A stretch of 64,000 nt of DNA from Bombyx mori (lineage: Eukaryota > Arthropoda > Insecta > Lepidoptera > Bombycidae). The notes under the pieces were generated by a model. That model saw nothing but the letters and a program-made list of their open reading frames with translations, made no database searches and was not told the origin of the DNA. The DNA lies in contig NC_085109.1 of assembly GCF_030269925.1 (NCBI RefSeq), positions 2,108,001 through 2,172,000 on the forward strand, written 5' to 3'. Both the position numbers and the translations under genes were made by a program. Positions within the stretch are counted from its first letter, which is position 1, and the number at the start of each line of letters is the position of its first letter. Positions 1 through 10,182 of this stretch are shown here, piece by piece.

Positions 1-495
1 TGACAACTAATTATACGGGGTCATAAATTTTACTAAGCTTTGACTTTCTAGAATAATTTACAGAGTTCATATTCGCATAATAAATTAGAAACACTCATTT
101 GTATGTTTATTAAGTCATTAATTGATGCATTTACATTTATTTCTATTTTATTGCTTATTTTAACTGGGAGTAAATATGAAGCTTACTTTGTCCTTTTTGT
201 CCTACGAGGATGTCAAAGACAGAGCGTAGTGGAGGAGTAGGATAAGGGAAGCTGACCACACGACCATTTGGGATAAATAGCTAAGAGATAAAGGGAGAGC
301 ATTTAAGTGTAATTGATCGAAGATATGTCCATCCATCCAATTCTTACATCTCTCGATTTTCCGGGGTCTATTACGGATGCATAATAACACAATAAGCTAA
401 TAACATTAATGCTCTCCGTAGTGCATTTTTTATTCACTCATAGAACGTGATGAAATTTGGTACAGTTTTTATTGGCGCTACAAGGAAGGTATTGG
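1..495. other. AT-rich sequence, no gene seen
   Basis: No coding region or recognisable repeat is supported. A 62-codon minus-strand open frame at 202-390 has no family resemblance I can name. Confidence 0.5.
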
Positions 496-498
496 TCT

Positions 499-960
499 TT
501 TTTTGCCTAACTAAGCTGGTAGCTTGGAGAGGCTATGCCAGCGTAACCTAACGTGTAGGTGAGCTCTCGTCTAACCTGGGGGCGTTGCTAACACTAGCCC
601 TAGCAAAAGCAGTACTTCGCAAACTTTACCACTGGATCGAAAATGCGACCCACTGAGAAGATCCGGCGTGAAACTCAGTGAGCTAGTGGGCTCAGTGGTT
701 TAGTTTACTCGCCGAACCCTTCGTCGCAAGCGACGGGTTCGACGCGGACGTTGACCGGTGCTTGGGATATCTAAAAGTATCGTTAGTGAATCTGGAGGAT
801 CCGAAATTATGTGTTCAAGGGCGACGTCGACTGTTTACCATTCGGTCCACAGGATCGGGTATATAGTTTCCGGCGGCCATGACAAGAGGGTTTTCGTGTC
901 GTGCCGCCTTGTCGCTTCGACAAGGGACGCGAGAACTCATACGTCACGATGTTTGAATTA
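499..960 (-). mobile_element. Jockey-group LINE 3' remnant
   Basis: A T run at about 499 marks the 3' end, so the sense strand is minus. The stretch shares the block GAGAAGATCCGGCG and flanking sequence with the 3' end of the intact jockey at 23716-28875 and with the remnant at 15005-15525. It is decayed and 5'-truncated, and has no intact ORF. Confidence 0.7.
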
Positions 961-1325
961 GGGTGAGGATTTTTAATAAATTTTTTGTTTCAATTATTTA
1001 ATATATTAGTCTATTATGTTGAGTTGAGCGGTTAGTTTTTCTTGTAATAAACAAATCGAAATCTCAAATTAAACAAAAATTATGATTAAAAAGATATACT
1101 GCATGATAATGTCACATGCGTCTAACGTGTCGTTACGTATCCGTAAATAGTCGAACAATGCAGCGACCAAAAATATCTATCCAATTAAATGTTTCTATCA
1201 TTTAAAAAGTAAATTTGTCAATTATGTTTGTTTATTCAAACGTTGTGTGATTTGTGGGGGACAATGTTTTTTTTTTAAATGTAACCTTTTGTGAATGTTC
1301 AATTTGTGTTGTGATCTTAAGTTAG
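961..1325. other. AT-rich spacer, nothing recognised
   Basis: Low-complexity A/T-rich DNA with no open frame, tRNA-like box or known repeat that I can see. Confidence 0.5.
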
Positions 1326-1334
1326 GTAGTAAGT

Positions 1335-1648
1335 GCCGCCGACCGACATCGTGGTCGTCGACTATCGCCTGGACGACCCGTCGGCCGGGCGTCCTCGGGG
1401 TGGCGCCGCGTGTCTGGTTGTAGTGTTGACCGCGGGAACCCCCCTACTCTGACCGGGTTCTGACCCCGGACGGAGATCGGACGTCGGGTGTAAGAGTGCA
1501 GGAGAGTCGTTTAGTGGGTGGGACCTAAAATCCTTGGGCCCGCGATCTGCTCTCAACACCTGCAGATCGTTGAGTCTCACATACCCCGCGCGCCCCTTAT
1601 GCGCGGGGACCTCGTAGGAGGTTCGGCCACCGGCCCGGAAAAAAAAAT
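1335..1648 (+). mobile_element. 5'-truncated LINE tail with 3' hairpin
   Basis: A GC-rich 314-bp block stands out from AT-rich flanks and ends in nine A residues (1639-1647). It is bracketed by GTAGTAAGT (1326-1334) and GTAGTATGT (1649-1657), a probable 9-bp TSD with one mismatch. Near the 3' end a perfect 8-bp stem, CCCCGCGC (1584-1591) with GCGCGGGG (1601-1608), closes a 9-nt loop, a plausible recognition structure for reverse transcriptase. The LINE clade cannot be named because no coding part remains. Confidence 0.6.
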
Positions 1649-1657
1649 GTAGTATGT

Positions 1658-2195
1658 ACCACTCTACTTCTGAACCGAAACAGGCAGACGTTTGGGCTTG
1701 AGGCTTGAACACTACTGGTTCAATTGAGACTTGGAACTCCGAAAATAAACGCTAATAACACCACAGCAACCTAAATCTTCGTTGGCCAATATCTAAGTAT
1801 TTCTATCTTTTAAGTAGTAAATGCTAAAAACCTAAACGAAATGAACCGTAAATTTATCACTCCCGCCAAAACGATTAGTAGAGAATGCTTACGAAATTCC
1901 GAAAATGAATGGATATAATTTTACGCAAAAATAAACAACATTTCCCGCCCGCTTACGAAAATTAGCTAGTTTTCAATTATCTCTATTGAATGAATGATTG
2001 AATGCTATCGTAGAAAATACGAGCCCCAACACAAGAACTGACTAATCACAAAGTTTGCTGCAGCGCGAGTGAAAAGGTTCTAAAACATTGTTTTGTTCGT
2101 TAGTAGAGAAACGGTATTTTATTTTCAAACAGATGAGTAGGTTTTACCTTGATTACAATATTTGTTAGTGGTGGATCAGTTTTCCACTGAATAAA
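1658..2195. other. AT-rich spacer, nothing recognised
   Basis: No gene or repeat supported. Confidence 0.4.
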
Positions 2196-2635
2196 TAATA
2201 GTTTAAAAAAACTAAAAAATTACGCTTTTATAGAAAATCCAACTAAAAAATAGAAAATAAATTTTAATAAATTAATATATGATATTTATAACTACTGATG
2301 CCATGCACTCCACGCTTTTTTTTTTACAATAAAATCATTTTTTCTTACACTATTTTTAATTCAAATTTAATAAAAAAAAATTCTATTTTTTAGTTGGATT
2401 TTTTATAAAAGCGTATTTTTTTAGTTTTTTTAAACTATTTTATATTTTTAATTTTTTAGTTCAATTTCAATTTTTTAAATATTTTTTTTAAGTCTTGAAT
2501 TGTCATCGGTTCTTAATAAGTATGCCAAATTGCAAGTTAATCCGACGTTTTCAAGGGGGTCAAAATCATGTTCAAAGATTCCGTTACATACATGACATAC
2601 GTCTGAAGCTAATAAAAGCGTATTAATAATAAAGC
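2196..2635 (-). repeat. Foldback element family A, copy 1
   Basis: Internal inverted arms share the block CGCTTTTATAGAAA and the reverse of TTTTAGTTGGATTTT. The whole stretch is the reverse complement of 60170-60675, including the outer piece with ATTAGCTTCAGACGTATG. It has no ORF, so it is a non-autonomous foldback/MITE-like element. Confidence 0.65.
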
Positions 2636-2890
2636 AATTAACGGTGTGATGAAACGCTTTTTCAGATAATTTTACATGAACGACATTAAATTACAAATTC
2701 ATGGGTAAGTGAGTTAGTTCTTTGAGACAATAAGAACTAGATTTATCCGGCATATTCAAAATAATACAATCAGATTGTTAGCTGCGTTCACCAGCTTGTT
2801 TCACTTTCCCGCGTTCGGGCACTTTCACAGATGGCTGAATAATTTAAGGCAGTTAAAATACGGGAACTGAATTGGGACTATCTTACGTAC

Positions 2891-3065
2891 CTGTGAGCTT
2901 AGTGTGAGTTTTTTAACGGTCTTGATAGCGTAAAAGTAACTCATTTTTGTATGGAGTTGGAACGTTTGCCTACGTTTGCCGCTAAAGGCGCTGTTTAACT
3001 GCATACAAGTTTGAGTTAACTTTAACGCTATCGAGAACGTAAAAAAACTCGCAATAAGGACACTG
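2891..3065. repeat. 175-bp foldback element family B, copy 1
   Basis: Two long inverted arms surround a short loop that contains GGCGCTGTTTAAC. The ends read CTGTGAGCTTAG on the left and the reverse of CAGTGTCCTTATTGCGAG on the right. It is exactly as long as the second copy at 10616-10790 and in the opposite orientation. It abuts the inverted-repeat arm that starts at 3067. No TSD is clear. Confidence 0.7.
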
Positions 3066-3066
3066 T

Positions 3067-3400
3067 TGGATTTTTTGGTGGGAACGCGAGGAGTGAAATT
3101 GTGGGATATGTTTTATTTTGTCTATGTAGTGTTTCTTCAGGCTTCAATGTGTAATAACGGTGGCTTATGAATTGTTTAGTATCTATGAAAGTCCACAAAT
3201 GTGGGAAAATGAAACAAAGCCGCTGAACGTAACTTCTCGGGATCCTCCAAAAGTCCACTGAAAAGGTCAGTACATGACCACCATTTTACTGAGATTATCT
3301 TTCATCCCATATCATTTCATCTCATTTCATTTTATTGCATGGCATGTTTCCTATTAATTAACTTCATTTCATTTCATAATATCATTTTTCATATCAAAAA
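3067..3400 (-). repeat. Left arm of a ~2.3-kb inverted repeat
   Basis: This arm is the imperfect reverse complement of 5030-5402. Shared blocks include ACTTCTCGGGATCCTCC (here) against its complement, and the run of TTTCAT-type repeats at the inner end. The outer part also matches 34905-35050. There is no coding content. Confidence 0.7.
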
Positions 3401-3518
3401 AAACATATATAAAAGATTAGGCTGTATGGTACCTTTGGTGATATGGTGATTGATACCTTTGCCTTTCCAGTTGGGAAAATAAAACTACTACATACTAAGC
3501 ACACTGAACAATTGTGTT

Positions 3519-3740
3519 TCACTACATACCTAGTATAAAATAAAGTCGCTTTCTCTGTCCCTATATATGTTCCTATGTATGCTTAAATCTTTAAAACTAC
3601 GCAACGGATTTTGATGCGGTTTTTTTTAATAGATAGAGTAATTGAAGAGGAAGGTTTATATGTTTAATAACATCCATTAAATAGTGGAGAAATCAATAAT
3701 AAATTACAGTTTCCGAAGCGAAGCGAAGGCGGGTCGCTAG
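3519..3740 (+). mobile_element. Non-autonomous Helitron-like element
   Basis: It begins TCACTACAT, and the 3' end has CCGAAGCGAAGCGAAGG followed by GGGTCGCTAG, with T as the next host base. A 5' TC and a 3' CTAG (CTRR) are Helitron termini, and the GGGTCGCTAGT end is typical of lepidopteran Helitrons. Related copies: 49778-49997 (minus) and 63481-63628 (plus, broken). No ORF is present. Confidence 0.6.
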
Positions 3741-4299
3741 TTAAGTATAAGTTTGAGAGAGTAACAGCATCGTGTGTTGATTTAAATGTTCTTAAATTAC
3801 ACACGCATTGTAACCTTTTCACGGTTTCGCAGTTCAAGCATCTCTGAATTGTTGGACAAATTCCGATAAAATTCCAACTGGCGTCGGCGTGAAATCGATA
3901 TGATGTCAGCCAATTTGTTAGAGCATCGAATGAATTCAGTCATTCATTCCCGTCCAGGAAACGGAGTTATGTCCTTCATTCTGTCAATCAATGTCGCTGC
4001 ATTTCATTCAATATAGATTCAATTAAAATATTGTTCATTGGTCAGTCGACGTTTGGCTCGTGTATTTGCAGTATCGTTCTTGTACTAAAACTTTGCCGAA
4101 GTCAGTAGTGTGGTCTAGACTTTACTTTAGTTTACTAGACTAGGAATTGAAATAATTGTAAATGAGTAAGCACACATGACCGCCATGTCGTTAATACCAA
4201 CATCCAAATTGAGACCTCATACCTCAATTACTTCGTGTTAAAGTTTAAATACTTAGTACGGTTGTTGCAAAAAATTGCTAAAGACGGCTAAATTTTAGA
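3741..4299. other. Spacer inside the large inverted repeat
   Basis: No gene, RNA or repeat that I can identify; base composition is AT-rich. Confidence 0.4.
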
Positions 4300-4415
4300 G
4301 CGTCTTGTGAGTCCGCACGGGTTGTTACTACCACTGCCTATTTCTGCCGTGAAGCAGTAATGCGCTTCGGTTTGAAGGGTGAGGCAAACATTGTATTATA
4401 AAACTGAGACTTTAC
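4300..4415 (+). mobile_element. Bm1-type SINE fragment
   Basis: This is the body part only, from CTTGTGAGTCCGCACGGG through TGCCGTGAAGCAGTAATG. It is diverged, and both the head and the AATAAA tail are missing. Confidence 0.7.
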
Positions 4416-4786
4416 TTTGTCTACTTACCAAACGAAGCAACAAAAAAATTAAAATTGTCGTGTTACGAATTAAGCTTTTGATCGTATTTCTGTAATGTTG
4501 GCATTTAATAACGTTTCTATAGATGATTGCCTGATCGGTGAATATAAATAAAATGTCTATGGTTAGGCTTTGCATTTTTTATTTATTTTTTCCTTGATCA
4601 ATAACAAAGTATAACATGTCAAAAACCACGAAGTGTAAAGAGTTTAATTCTAACAATCTATGAACACAGAATAGATCTGTAGAAAATATTTCAAACAACA
4701 TTATTACAATATTTCAGGCAATACCTAAGTCTCATCATATTTTTACAGTGAATTACAGCTATACCATTTACAACCCGTAAACGGTT
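4416..4786. other. AT-rich spacer
   Basis: Nothing recognised. Confidence 0.4.
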
Positions 4787-4901
4787 CAAATTGGAAGCAC
4801 TACAGGTGAATTAGACAATCGGATTCCGTTTTAGGCGGAATCCCTGGTTTAATGCGATTAGGCCAGCCGTCCGGAACCTTGTCTAATGGCTTCCAAGTTT
4901 G
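4787..4901. repeat. Nested palindrome with two internal hairpins
   Basis: Outer stems: TTGGAAGC (4791-4798) with GCTTCCAA (4889-4896), and ATTAGACAA (4810-4818) with TTGTCTAAT (4879-4887). Between them are hairpin 1, GGATTCCG (4821-4828) with CGGAATCC (4836-4843), loop 7 nt, and hairpin 2, CTGGTTTAAT (4844-4853) with ATTAGGCCAG (4857-4866), loop GCG, all ten positions pairing if G-U is allowed. The remaining 12 nt, CCGTCCGGAACC, complete a T- or cross-shaped fold. There is no ORF, no A/B box and no second copy that I noticed here. Function is unknown. Confidence 0.7.
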
Positions 4902-5029
4902 GCGCATATGTATTCAAATGTACGATGAAAAGCGTGTTTTTTTTTCTGAAATCACGTGGCTTTAGGTTAAGTTATTCTGTGAATGCAGATGTTTCAGTCA
5001 TCAAATTCAAATTTTAATTTATATTCAAG

Positions 5030-5402
5030 ATTTTATGAAAAATGATATGGAGTGAAATTAAATGAAATGAGATGAGATGATATGGGATGATGTCTATGGG
5101 CTCCAGTAACCACTTAACACCAGGTGGGCTGTGAGCTCGTCCACCCATCAAAGCAATAAAAAATATATATATATATATATAATCTCAGTAAAATGGTGGT
5201 CATTTAATGAGATTTTGTCAGTGGACTTTTTGGAGGATCCCGAGAAGTTACGTTCAGCTGCTTTGTTGCATTTTTCCACATTTGTGCACTTTTACAGATA
5301 TTAAACAGTTAATAAACAACCGTTATTACACATTTAAACCTAAAGAAACACAATAGACAAAATAAAACAAATCACACAACTTCGCATTTGCGCCAAAAAG
5401 TC
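5030..5402 (+). repeat. Right arm of the ~2.3-kb inverted repeat
   Basis: It is the reverse complement of 3067-3400. The arm is split by a Bm1 3' fragment (5091-5180): GATATGGGATGA lies on one side and AATCTCAG on the other, while the left arm has these joined with only a few bases between. Confidence 0.7.
5091..5180 (+). mobile_element. Bm1-type SINE, short 3' fragment, ends in (AT)n
   Basis: It matches only the last ~75 bp of Bm1 (TCTATGGGCTCCAGTAACC to AAGCAATAAAA), followed by an AT dinucleotide tract (5164-5180). It is a severely 5'-truncated insertion into the right inverted-repeat arm. Confidence 0.75.
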
Positions 5403-6276
5403 AGTACCGTAAGTAAGCATTTATTGTTTATCCACAGATTATCTATATTCTGTACAACAAAAGCGTTAATACGTGTTCAATGTGATCTGAATACGGTACA
5501 GATGTTTATGGCTTTGTTTGATATTTTTGTAGACGAATGTATGAATGAATTCCGTAACCCTCGTGTTTTTCTTAAGGTGAAACATAATTCATAATATAGA
5601 TAACACGTTTTAATAATAAATAATCATCATTGTATTGCCTGACAGATTCTTCCCGCGCAAACGTTTGTTCGGATGCGCGGGAAGCGGATGTTTGTTTAGG
5701 CTTCACAAATAAACGGTCAATGAATGATTTTTAAGGATTGTTATGTATTTTTTTCTTTGAATTTAGTTCGAAGTTAGAAATCAGTTAAATAATTGTTTTC
5801 CTTTTGTTATTCTTTTTAAATAACAGTTTGTTTTAAATCAAAAACCTCGTCAGCGTCGCTGCATTTGAAACTTGATGAAACGAAAAAGTAATATTAGATA
5901 GAGACAAAACGAACTTACACACTGCATTGTTTAGCTTAGGAGAGAATGAGATAGAAACTTCTGAATATTTCACTTTTACCCTACGAATAAGTAATAAGCT
6001 TTTACCGTGTGTGAATGGATTTCTTCTTTTTAACTATCTTTGACATGTCTAAAGTTATTTCATTAACCTACGCAGATAATCGGAATGCTTAATTATAAAA
6101 TAAAATTGTTTAAAACTAATTAAGACAAGACAGTTCATTCTTGGATCCTTCTAATAACTATCCAAAGCAAACAATTTAGGCGCTTCATTACGAATTGTAT
6201 CTAGTAACAAAATAAGTTTTTTTTATTTTTTATGATGGTTATGTGCATTAAAACTTTTTGTTATGTAGCTTAGGCT
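5403..6276. other. AT-rich spacer with one strong hairpin
   Basis: No gene is supported; the 68-codon frame at 5388-5594 lacks any family signature. A perfect 10-bp stem CTTCCCGCGC (5649-5658) with GCGCGGGAAG (5675-5684) closes a 16-nt loop. Its role is unknown. Confidence 0.5.
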
Positions 6277-6327
6277 ATATGTTAGGTGGGCCGTATGCTC
6301 GTCTGTCTACAAAGCCAATAACGGAAA
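6277..6327 (+). mobile_element. CR1-like LINE 3'-end scrap
   Basis: The text GTGGGCCGTATGCTCGTCTG followed by TACAAAG-CCAATAA matches the 3' end of the CR1-like LINE at 55424-59099. Confidence 0.55.
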
Positions 6328-6342
6328 ACCAATCATTGCCGC

Positions 6343-6600
6343 GAAGCAGTAATAAGTCAAAATCAACCATTTTTCTTCTTTTTCTCCACCAGTAGCTGGG
6401 GTCGGCACAGCTAATTTTTGTCTTCCATTCTCTTTTATTAGCCGTCATCTCAACACTCACTCCTCTTTCTCTCATATCGTAATTCACACACTCCATCCAT
6501 GTCTTCTTCGGTCGATCTCTTCCCACTATACCTTGCACTACCATTTCCATACATCTCTTAGTCGTCTTCAAGTCAACATTTACTATTGTTAGAATAAATT
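6343..6600 (-). mobile_element. RTE-like LINE, C-terminal coding remnant
   Basis: The minus strand encodes a peptide with RPKKTWMECVNYDMRERGV and a downstream CADPSYW, the pattern of the extreme C-terminus of insect RTE-type reverse transcriptases (R-P-K-K-x-W-x-x-x-V/D). It is followed by decayed sequence. A sister fragment lies at 7418-7602. Confidence 0.55.
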
Positions 6601-6908
6601 AGAGCCACAAGCCGCCGCGCGCCGGATCGTTAACAGTAATCGATATTTAACACTACCTTAAATTCTTAGACGTTCAGAATTCAGGCCCTCAGGTCTTGGA
6701 TTATTTCAAAACTATCAAGGAAGGCCTTGACGCTATCAAAACATGTTTTCGCTGGGACCCTCGTCACGGCCCGAACACTCCGTCAAACTGTCACTTTGAA
6801 CTTATGAGAATAATTCAATCCATTACGTCTATGAGATTGTACGCACATTGTATACATTTTGTATACACTGCGAATACTTTCAATAGAAAGTAGACGTTTT
6901 AATTAATA
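6601..6908. other. Spacer, nothing recognised
   Basis: A short GC-rich patch (CCGCCGCGCGCCGG near 6612) in otherwise ordinary sequence; no gene seen. Confidence 0.4.
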
Positions 6909-7340
6909 CTAGTGGTCTCGCAGTAGTCGAAATTAATTGAAATCATAAGTTTGAACATTATTATTGTTCTATTGTCAAACACCATTATACTTCTGTAATA
7001 TAATCACAGATTTCGCCAAAAATACATTAAAGATAAGTAATATTAAAGACAAATAATATTAATCTATTCTCATTTTGACCACATACTATAAACAATGACA
7101 AAAGTTTGTTAATTGACAATAAACAAAGAGTATAATTATTAATATATTTTATGTCTGTGTTGTGTCAAATACATGATAGTGTGTGTAATATTTTTCTTAT
7201 TGATTTAATGTATTTTTTATGCATAATTTAAAAAAATATTAACATTCTGCACTCCTTCTTTATATTCTCTATAAGTGTGTGGGAAATTTCATAAAAAAAG
7301 GGGTACAAAGTTTTTGCTTCACTTATTAATATTATGTAGA
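6909..7340 (-). mobile_element. Helitron-like element family C, copy 1
   Basis: Read on minus, it starts TCTACATAA and ends CTAG, inserted between host A and T, as Helitrons do. Its sisters are at 12308-12722, 37712-38154 and 62256-62660. The self-complementary motif of the family is partly lost here. No ORF. Confidence 0.6.
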
Positions 7341-7417
7341 TTGTTTTTAATATTGCTTAAATCCATATTTGATAGAAGACTAGATCTCTGAGCTCGCACA
7401 AGTTGGTTAAACGAAGT

Positions 7418-7602
7418 ATCATTATCCTGCCCTTCTCCCAGTTACCTGGGGTCGGCGCAACATGTTTTCTCCTTCCATACTCTTCTATCATTACAATTTC
7501 TTCGCTCACTCCCCTCTTACCCATATCGTCTTCCACGCAATCCATCCATTTCTTCTTAGGTCTACCTCTTCCTCTATATCCTTCCACATTCATAGTTAAC
7601 AT
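7418..7602 (-). mobile_element. RTE-like LINE, C-terminal coding remnant
   Basis: The minus strand encodes RGRGRPKKKWMDCVEDDM and then APTPGNW, the same C-terminal signature as 6343-6600. The two fragments are independent pieces of related elements separated by a Helitron-like copy. Confidence 0.55.
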
Positions 7603-7700
7603 TTTCTTACCAAGCTCATTATTACTAAAAAGAAATTACATATTCCTTTTTCTTTAATATAAAGCCAAAGTAACAAAATCGTTCGATCTTCTTTTTTTTT

Positions 7701-7942
7701 ATAACAGTCACGCCACGTTAATTGGTCCCGTGATAAGTTCGTAAAGAACTTGTGTTACAGGTTCCAGATAACGGATATAAATGTAAGATTTTTATTATAC
7801 ACATACAAATATTTAATATACATCCATAACCCTGGAAAATACATTTATATTTATCATAGAAATATCTTCCCTTGGCGGGATTCGAACCCGCGACCCCCTT
7901 GTGTAGTGACCATGTCACTTACCACTACACCAGACGGCCGAT
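7701..7942 (-). mobile_element. tRNA-derived SINE family S2, copy 1
   Basis: Read on minus, a tRNA-like head carries an A-box-like TGGTGTAGTGGTAAGTG and a B box GGGTTCGAATCCCGCC, then a body with CCAGGGTTATGGATG and a tail ending GTGGCGTGACTG. A T run on plus just left of it is the poly(A). The second copy, opposite orientation, is 29684-29920. The head is part of the repeat, so it is not a functional tRNA gene. Confidence 0.75.
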
Positions 7943-8330
7943 CTTTGTTAATCGGATGTCTTGAAATTTTTAGAAGATGCCGTTAAATAGATAAACAGAT
8001 CGAATGCAGTTCAAGATGATAAAATCCGTTAATAAAATGTTAGAAACTCACCTCAATAAATGTATCGGACACAAATCTTTGGACCAGCGACGTCTTCCCA
8101 CACTGAGTATCTCCTACAAGGACTACTTTGATCTCTTCTTCTGCTGTAGGAGTACCAGCTGTACCGGTTTCGCATTTTCTATTCGACCACATCTTCTCAG
8201 CGCTCTGCGGAAGAAGACAGAAAGAGGCTTAGATTTATTTTTACCAAATTAGCAAATTCATCAATCAGATTTTTAAAATATACTTTTATAGGTACTTTAT
8301 ATTTTTAATAGCTGTTAAATGCAACTTCCC
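7943..8330. other. Spacer, nothing recognised
   Basis: No gene or repeat identified. Confidence 0.4.
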
Positions 8331-8448
8331 GCGTTTTTTATTGCCCTTGTAGGCATACGAGCATACGGCCCACCTGATAGTGAGTGGTTACCGTCGCCCA
8401 CGGACGTCAGCAATACCAGGAGCAAAGCCAACCTGCTGCCTACTGTAT
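8331..8448 (-). mobile_element. CR1-like LINE 3' fragment
   Basis: It starts at ATTGCCCTTGTAGGCA on plus (the reverse of TGCCTACAAGGGCAAT) and runs about 110 bp into the 3' UTR and last codons of the family seen at 55424-59099. Confidence 0.75.
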
Positions 8449-8654
8449 TCCATAAAAAGCGTCAATGTAATTTACCGTGGGTATGGTATGATGGCCTATA
8501 TTATATGGTAGTATGGTAGCCTATATTTCACTTCCCTGAGCAAAGACAAAAAATATGTCAATCTCTTGCTTCGTTTCGTCGTGAAAGAAAGAAGGACACA
8601 AATATAGACACAAAAAAAAAACACTTTCAGATTTAATAATATTAAATAAGTATG

Positions 8655-9060
8655 GAATTATGAATGTTTATTTTTATGTTTATTAATAAACTACCGAAGA
8701 AATTAAGAGACTTAGATGATTTTAATTTAAAAAAAAACCTAAATGGTAACCTTATTAGTGAAAATTATTATCACATAAATGATTTTCTTAGGGATGACAT
8801 TGAAAATAAATGGATTTTTAATTATTAGTTGAATTATGGATGAATGAATGGTAAATTATATAATATTATAATATCTTGCACTGCACTAAAATTCGCATGT
8901 CAAATAATGACAAAGCATACACGCTGCTTTTAATTTATGTAATAACTCATATGTTTGTGAATTTTTGTAAAATTTGTTTTTGTGAATTGGCGGTAGTTCT
9001 TTTTGACGTTCAACAAGTGTGTACTTTCATTTATGTTGAATAAAAAAATTTGATTTGATT
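8655..9060 (+). mobile_element. LINE reverse-transcriptase C-terminal remnant
   Basis: The plus strand encodes INKLPKKLRDLDDF followed by ENYYHINDFL and a stop near 8827. The N-x-LP-x-x-(I/L)-R pattern is the C-terminal tail of CR1/L2/Daphne-type reverse transcriptases. A 3' UTR follows to GATTTGATTTATTATT. A sister copy in opposite orientation is 41990-42262. Confidence 0.55.
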
Positions 9061-9510
9061 TATTATTATTTGTTTAACAGAGAAAGACAAAGATGGAACA
9101 AATAGTGATTCGAAATTTTAATTGAATTTACGGGTTAATATTCGCATTCTTCAATGTTCAATACAAAAAAATCACGTACGAATTATCCCTAAGCATTTTC
9201 AGTGCTATTACGATTTTGAGCGGATTAAAAACGAAAGTTCCCAATTCGTTTCGTCACGATAAGAGGATTTGTTTGCGAAATTAAGAATCAGCTATGGCAA
9301 AGAGAAAAATCCAAAAGCAGAATTGACTTCGTCTTCAGATTCCGCGTGTCCAATTTCGATAATTTTTTTTCATTAGTCTAGTGAATACCGTATAATTTTT
9401 GCGAATAGTATTGTGTAAGTGCGAAAAATTAAAATATGGTTTTTTTCTCGTTCAGATAAGATAATCTAATTGTTAAAGCTTTTGGCGTGTCTGTGTATAG
9501 TGTATAATCT
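9061..9510. other. AT-rich spacer
   Basis: Nothing recognised. Confidence 0.4.
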
Positions 9511-9512
9511 TT

Positions 9513-9662
9513 TTATTTTTTTTATTGCCCTTGTAGGCAGACGAGCATACGGCCCACCTGATGGTGAGTGGTTATCGTCGCCCATGGACTTCAGCAATGC
9601 AAGGGGCAGAGCCAAGCCGTTGCCTACCGCTTCATACTCTCCACAAGCCTCTTTTGAAGAAG
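9513..9662 (-). mobile_element. CR1-like LINE 3' fragment
   Basis: This 150-bp 5'-truncated copy begins with T-rich sequence and ATTGCCCTTGTAGGCAGACG on plus. It matches 55443-55590 closely, including CCATGGACTTCAGCAATGC. Confidence 0.8.
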
Positions 9663-10180
9663 GTAATCTATACTAAGGTTATTAATCTGTAATTCAATTT
9701 AAGCTAACTACTCTGTAATTTTAACATAATCTGTATCTAAGTAGTACTCTCTGTGACTAACAAATTTTATGAGGGAAACATTCTCGCTCCTTTACTTCAT
9801 AATTTAACTAAAATACAAAATAACAAGCATCTCTAAATAAATTATTGTACAAATATAAATAAAGTCTCGTAAGCAACAAAGTGGGATTTCATTGTATAAT
9901 ATCATCATTTACACTAATATATATGTATGTATTTATTTATATATAAAAAAACTCAGAGGTGTAGATTATATTACAAAACATTTAATTGCACTTAGGTACA
10001 CCAAAGTAACAACAACGTATAGACAAAACAAATGTGGAAAAAATAATTTTTAAGCACATAGGTCGGATTTATCCACAAAGGTGATCTCTTCCAATCAACT
10101 ATTATTTACATACAATTAAATATAAAAAAGTGATTATTAATTTTCAATATTAATAACGTTCTAGTGACGTGTTGAGGCTT
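9663..10180. other. AT-rich spacer
   Basis: No gene or repeat identified. Confidence 0.4.
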
Positions 10181-10182
10181 AA

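Noticed and set aside
4787..4901. Nested palindrome as a tRNA gene or viral terminal repeat
   Set aside because: No A/B boxes or anticodon arm for a tRNA, and no adjacent coding remnants for a viral insertion; reported only as an unexplained structure.
7865..7942. tRNA-like sequence with good A and B boxes
   Set aside because: It is the head of a SINE (second copy at 29684-29920); stems are imperfect and it lacks a T-run terminator at the right place.
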